A stretch of 64,000 nucleotides of DNA from Holophaga sp. (GTDB lineage Bacteria > Acidobacteriota > Holophagae > Holophagales > Holophagaceae), in NCBI GenBank assembly GCA_016715205.1, contig JADKBC010000017.1, positions 23,555 through 87,554 on the forward strand, read 5' to 3'. Of the stretch, positions 61,295 through 64,000 are shown in pieces. The notes below the pieces were generated by a model. That model saw nothing but the letters and a program-made list of their open reading frames with translations, had not been told where the DNA came from and made no database searches. The position numbers and the translations under genes are program-made. Every line of letters starts with the position of its first letter. Positions within the stretch are counted from its first letter, which is position 1.

Positions 61295-62638
61295 ATGAAA
61301 CACCTTTACCGATTCATCCCCGGGGACATTCGATTTGGAGTGGCCTCCACCGGTTTAACCCTCCTCCTCGCGTGTGGCGGAGGGAATGACCCAGTGGGCC
61401 CCGAGGGTAAATCCGGCCCTGTGACCGTCACCTTACCGGATTCGGTGTCTCCCTCCTGGATGGCATACCAGGACGGGGACGGAGCTTGGAAGACCCTCAC
61501 GGGCTCCCACGGCACCTATACCTTCCAGGTGACGAGCGGGGATGGGCGCTACGGCGTGGCCCTGGGCCTAGCCAATCCACTTGATAACGGGACCACCGAA
61601 TACGTTGCCCAGGTATTTCAGGCCAGCCGTACGGAGATGAAAAGCCTCACCTACGGCGGCCCATCCACCCATCCGGCCACGGTATCTGGCACGGTGACCG
61701 GGATACCTGCAGGTGAATACACTTCCGCCCACCTCAAGCTCAACGGTGGGATGGTTTCAGGAGGGGCTTTTACGATTGCAACAGATACGGGAATCAACGA
61801 TGTCTTTGTGAAGAGCGGTCTTAGTTTCGAATCCCCCGCCCGGTACTACCTTCAGCGCGGCGTGAACATAACCAGCGACACTACCCTGCCGGCCATCGAT
61901 CTCGCCAGCTCCGGAGCCACGCCTGCCCAGGCACCCATGGCGGTTACGGGGCTGAACGGTGCCACGGGAACTTTCTATCTCCTCTACCTGAGTCCCAATG
62001 GCACCTGGCCATCCCTAAACTACGGCAACACCGCGGGAAGTGCGACGGGGTATGTCCTCCCTGCTGGAATGCGAGCTTCGGGTGATCTCTACTACCTGGG
62101 GGCCCAGGAAGGAACTCGTTTCGGCTACAAAGTAACGAACCTCTCCGAGGCCACGCCCACCGTGGATCTGCCCACGGCCGTTGTTTCGAATCTCCAGGTG
62201 TCCCTCGTTCCCAATCCGACCCGCGGCCGCCTTCAATGGAACGCCGTGGCTGGCACGTCGTTTTACACACTGTGGGCCTCCCAGCCCCAGACGGCGGGGA
62301 CCGCCACCTGTGATGTTGCGGCGACTGCGGGCTGGCTGGGAGGGGCGGGTACCCTGCAATACACCCAGCCGGATTTCACGGGGGTGGCTGGGTACAACCT
62401 CAACTGGCTCTTCTCCACCCTTGCTCCGGCCGAACTGCAGGTGGTTTCCTACACCTACAGCGATGGTTGGACACCGGGAAACACCAGGACGTCTTTCAAG
62501 GCCGGTGACGCCTGCCGATACTCCTGGCAAAACGCCACGGTCACTCCGGTGGGCGGTACCCAGCAACGGCTTGCGGCTCCTAAGTCTCGGCGGCAGCCTC
62601 GGGATCTGCGCGCCCCGGCGATGGGGAAGGCAGAGTAA
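61295..62638 (+). CDS. Secreted lipoprotein of unknown function
   Basis: 447 residues from ATG 61295 (GGGAG upstream). The lipobox 'LTLLLAC' puts lipidation on C27, followed by a flexible Gly-rich linker (GGGNDPVGPEGKSG). The rest is beta-rich, with repeating Ig-like or fibronectin-like strands ('GYKVTNLSEATPTVDLP', 'LVPNPTRGRLQWNAVAG', 'FYTLWASQ') and a basic C-terminal tail (SRRQPRDLRAPAMGKAE). No enzyme motif is visible. A surface or periplasmic binding role is possible. It is monocistronic, with its own promoter, a structured leader and a strong terminator. Confidence 0.7.
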   Translation: MKHLYRFIPGDIRFGVASTGLTLLLACGGGNDPVGPEGKSGPVTVTLPDSVSPSWMAYQDGDGAWKTLTGSHGTYTFQVTSGDGRYGVALGLANPLDNGTTEYVAQVFQASRTEMKSLTYGGPSTHPATVSGTVTGIPAGEYTSAHLKLNGGMVSGGAFTIATDTGINDVFVKSGLSFESPARYYLQRGVNITSDTTLPAIDLASSGATPAQAPMAVTGLNGATGTFYLLYLSPNGTWPSLNYGNTAGSATGYVLPAGMRASGDLYYLGAQEGTRFGYKVTNLSEATPTVDLPTAVVSNLQVSLVPNPTRGRLQWNAVAGTSFYTLWASQPQTAGTATCDVAATAGWLGGAGTLQYTQPDFTGVAGYNLNWLFSTLAPAELQVVSYTYSDGWTPGNTRTSFKAGDACRYSWQNATVTPVGGTQQRLAAPKSRRQPRDLRAPAMGKAE

Positions 62639-62655
62639 GCGTTCGCGAATCTGAG

Positions 62656-62686
62656 AAAGAGGGGGCTGCGGGGCCCCCTCTTTTTG
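62656..62686 (+). terminator. Terminator after the lipoprotein gene
   Basis: AAAGAGGGGGC pairs with GCCCCCTCTTT (right arm about 62673-62683), followed by a T-run. It lies about 20 bases after the lipoprotein stop. The remaining gap to 62905 shows no gene; I see only a small CTCCG/CGGAG inverted repeat. Confidence 0.88.
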
Positions 62687-62905
62687 TGGACCTGCAAAAC
62701 AGGCGTTTCTCGGGCCTGGGCCGCGGCCTTCGGGTCAGCGGCTGGGGAGCCTCACAGACTCCTATGCCTCCGCCCGAACCTCGGAGTCGAGCAGGGTGGT
62801 GCAGCCACCGGATGTGCGCAACTCATTAAGCCAGGATTCTCCATTTCTCCCACAGATCCCTTACGACATGAAAGCATTTCTGGATGACGCTCCAACTGCG
62901 CGATA

Positions 62906-64000
62906 TTACTGTTCCTCGAACGGAAAGCGCGCCCAGGCGAGCAGCCCAAAGACCACGGCATAGCCCACTAAAACGCCCGTGGGCGCCAGGGCGGCCTGAA
63001 AGCCCTGGCCGCGCCAGGTCATGGCCTCCAAGCCATCAATGGCCCAGCGGGTGGGGAAGACCAGACTGGCTTTCTGAAGCCAAGCCGGAAAAATGAAGGC
63101 GGGCACCCAGGCACCGCCCAGCATGAGCATGAACAGCGTGGCCATGATCGCCAGACCACGGGTGGCTTCGGGGGTGCGCCCGAGGGCGGCGATGAGCAGC
63201 CCGAAGGCACCCGTGAATAGCGCGAACCCAAGGGTGATGAGCAGGAATCCCGGCAGGCTGCCTTGTACCTTGACCCCAAAGACCACCCGGGCCACCGCAA
63301 AGATGCCCAGCAGAAGCACGGCCGCGATTACTGCGGAACTGAGGATTCGAGCAATCAGGATGCTGTGGCGTCCGATGGGTGCGGTTCGCAGGCGCTTCCA
63401 GAGCGAACTGCGGCGCAACAACAGCAGCGCCATGCCTCCCTCGATGCCCATGAAGAGGATGAACTGCACGCCCATGCCCGCGATGCTGTGGGCATAGCCG
63501 TTGTAGCGAATCCCGGACTTGGCGGTGACCGCCTCCTCCTTCAACTCGTAGGGCAGGCTCATGCCCGGCGCCCGATCTCCGGTGGTGGCACCCGTCTCAT
63601 TCAGGGTGGCGACGTTGCCATAGAGTTCCTTCAAGGCCTTGCGAGTGGCGGGGCTGATCGCAGGATTCTTCTCCACGGATTCAGCGCTTTCCTTGAGCAT
63701 GGCGAGGCCTGAAGGCCCCCCAAAGACCTCTGCGGATACAGCCTCCATGCTGTGCTGGGCCAAGAGCCCGCGCACCACGGAAGCCTCGGTGGCACGGGAA
63801 GGATCCACCAGCAGTGTCAAGGTCTGCTTTGGGCCAGTTTGAAAAAAGTTGCGAGCAGCGGAATCACCGAAACCCTTGGGCAGAATGAGGGCCGCAGCGG
63901 CCTTGCCCTTCCGCACGTCCTCCCGGGCAGCAGACAACTCACTGGCACGCAGTTCGAGGGCTTTATCGGCCCCAAGACCACTGGCCAGTTTACGGCTCAC
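62906..64000 (-). CDS. ABC-2 type transporter permease (partial, N-terminus beyond window end)
   Basis: At least 364 residues; the frame is open at base 64000, so the true start is outside. The visible part starts in a periplasmic segment with 'AAAALILPKGFGDSAARNFF' and 'LTLLVDPSRATEASVVRGLL', the ABC2_membrane_3 extracellular domain. It continues with about five TMs ('GMGVQFILFMGIEGGMALLL', 'ILSSAVIAAVLLLGIFAVAR', 'LGFALFTGAFGLLIAALGR', 'ATLFMLMLGGAWVPAFIFP') and ends 'ARFPFEEQ'. Such permeases pair with CcmA/NatA-type ATPases, which should lie beyond the window. The substrate is unknown. Confidence 0.88.
   Translation of the reverse strand: MSRKLASGLGADKALELRASELSAAREDVRKGKAAAALILPKGFGDSAARNFFQTGPKQTLTLLVDPSRATEASVVRGLLAQHSMEAVSAEVFGGPSGLAMLKESAESVEKNPAISPATRKALKELYGNVATLNETGATTGDRAPGMSLPYELKEEAVTAKSGIRYNGYAHSIAGMGVQFILFMGIEGGMALLLLRRSSLWKRLRTAPIGRHSILIARILSSAVIAAVLLLGIFAVARVVFGVKVQGSLPGFLLITLGFALFTGAFGLLIAALGRTPEATRGLAIMATLFMLMLGGAWVPAFIFPAWLQKASLVFPTRWAIDGLEAMTWRGQGFQAALAPTGVLVGYAVVFGLLAWARFPFEEQ

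Noticed and set aside
62687..62905. A possible small gene or RNA between the lipoprotein terminator and the ABC-2 permease.
   Set aside because: No ribosome site, promoter or extended structure; only a short inverted repeat is seen.

Overview
The window is a gene-dense bacterial chromosome segment, GC-rich by eye apart from a few AT-rich control regions. Short intergenic gaps and many 4-base ATGA stop/start overlaps indicate tightly packed operons. I see no insertion sequence, phage, CRISPR array or integrase. Gene content suggests a Gram-negative diderm: a TonB-dependent receptor, lipoproteins, a type IV pilus secretin operon, AmpG and an outer-membrane-type efflux adaptor. The fused alpha/beta 2-oxoacid dehydrogenase E1, the two-part RdgC, many PP2C and PAS signalling proteins and the overall style fit Acidobacteriota, most likely Holophagae (Geothrix/Holophaga-like). 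That assignment is inference; there is no rRNA here.

Layout. 0-3 kb, minus strand: TonB-dependent receptor followed by an OmpR-type response regulator cut by the window edge. 3-9.3 kb, plus: MacA-like adaptor, two MacB-type permeases without an ATPase, an exported beta-carbonic anhydrase and a PLP decarboxylase. 9.3-14 kb: inositol monophosphatase-like enzyme (minus), Nfu-type Fe-S carrier, GAF/degenerate GGDEF protein, fused E1 dehydrogenase. 14-18.1 kb, plus: operon of a degenerate NtrC-like regulator, MoxR ATPase, RodZ-like protein and a conserved unknown. 18.2-24.5 kb: solo DUF2344 protein, YqgE, membrane protein, then a coupled minus operon PP2C - RdgC part 1 - part 2 - amidase - small protein. 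24.6-26.9 kb, plus: YpdA-like flavoprotein, 3-hydroxyacyl-CoA dehydrogenase, a 50-residue membrane protein and a zinc-ribbon protein, closed by a perfect bidirectional terminator. 27-33.3 kb, minus: J-domain/TPR protein and PP2C phosphatase upstream of pilMNOPQ. 33.5-36.4 kb, plus: GatA, E2 acyltransferase, tRNA-Leu(CAA).

36.5-45.8 kb is mostly minus strand and concerned with the cell envelope and signalling: Ddl, YfiR-like, rod-like protein, AmpG, frameshifted polyphosphate:AMP phosphotransferase, histidine kinase and NAD synthetase, with an HD hydrolase and a cytidylate-kinase-like protein at its far end. 45.8-53.9 kb: CoaD, ArgR with an AT-rich operator-like region, then RecG, DnaB and a very large lipoprotein with a decayed PHP domain. 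53.9-64 kb: SanA/ElyC-like protein, a thiolase lacking its second catalytic cysteine, a five-PAS hybrid kinase, a lone LolD/MacB-type ATPase, a lipoprotein with a structured leader, and an ABC-2 permease running off the end.

The most unusual points are the decayed CehA/McbA-like lipoprotein in the dnaB-recG operon, the PP2C/split-RdgC/amidase operon, the pil promoter overlapping the upstream stop codon, the unexplained promoter and palindromes beside argR, the regulator and thiolase with missing key residues, and several promoters that place the transcription start on the ATG (probable leaderless mRNAs).
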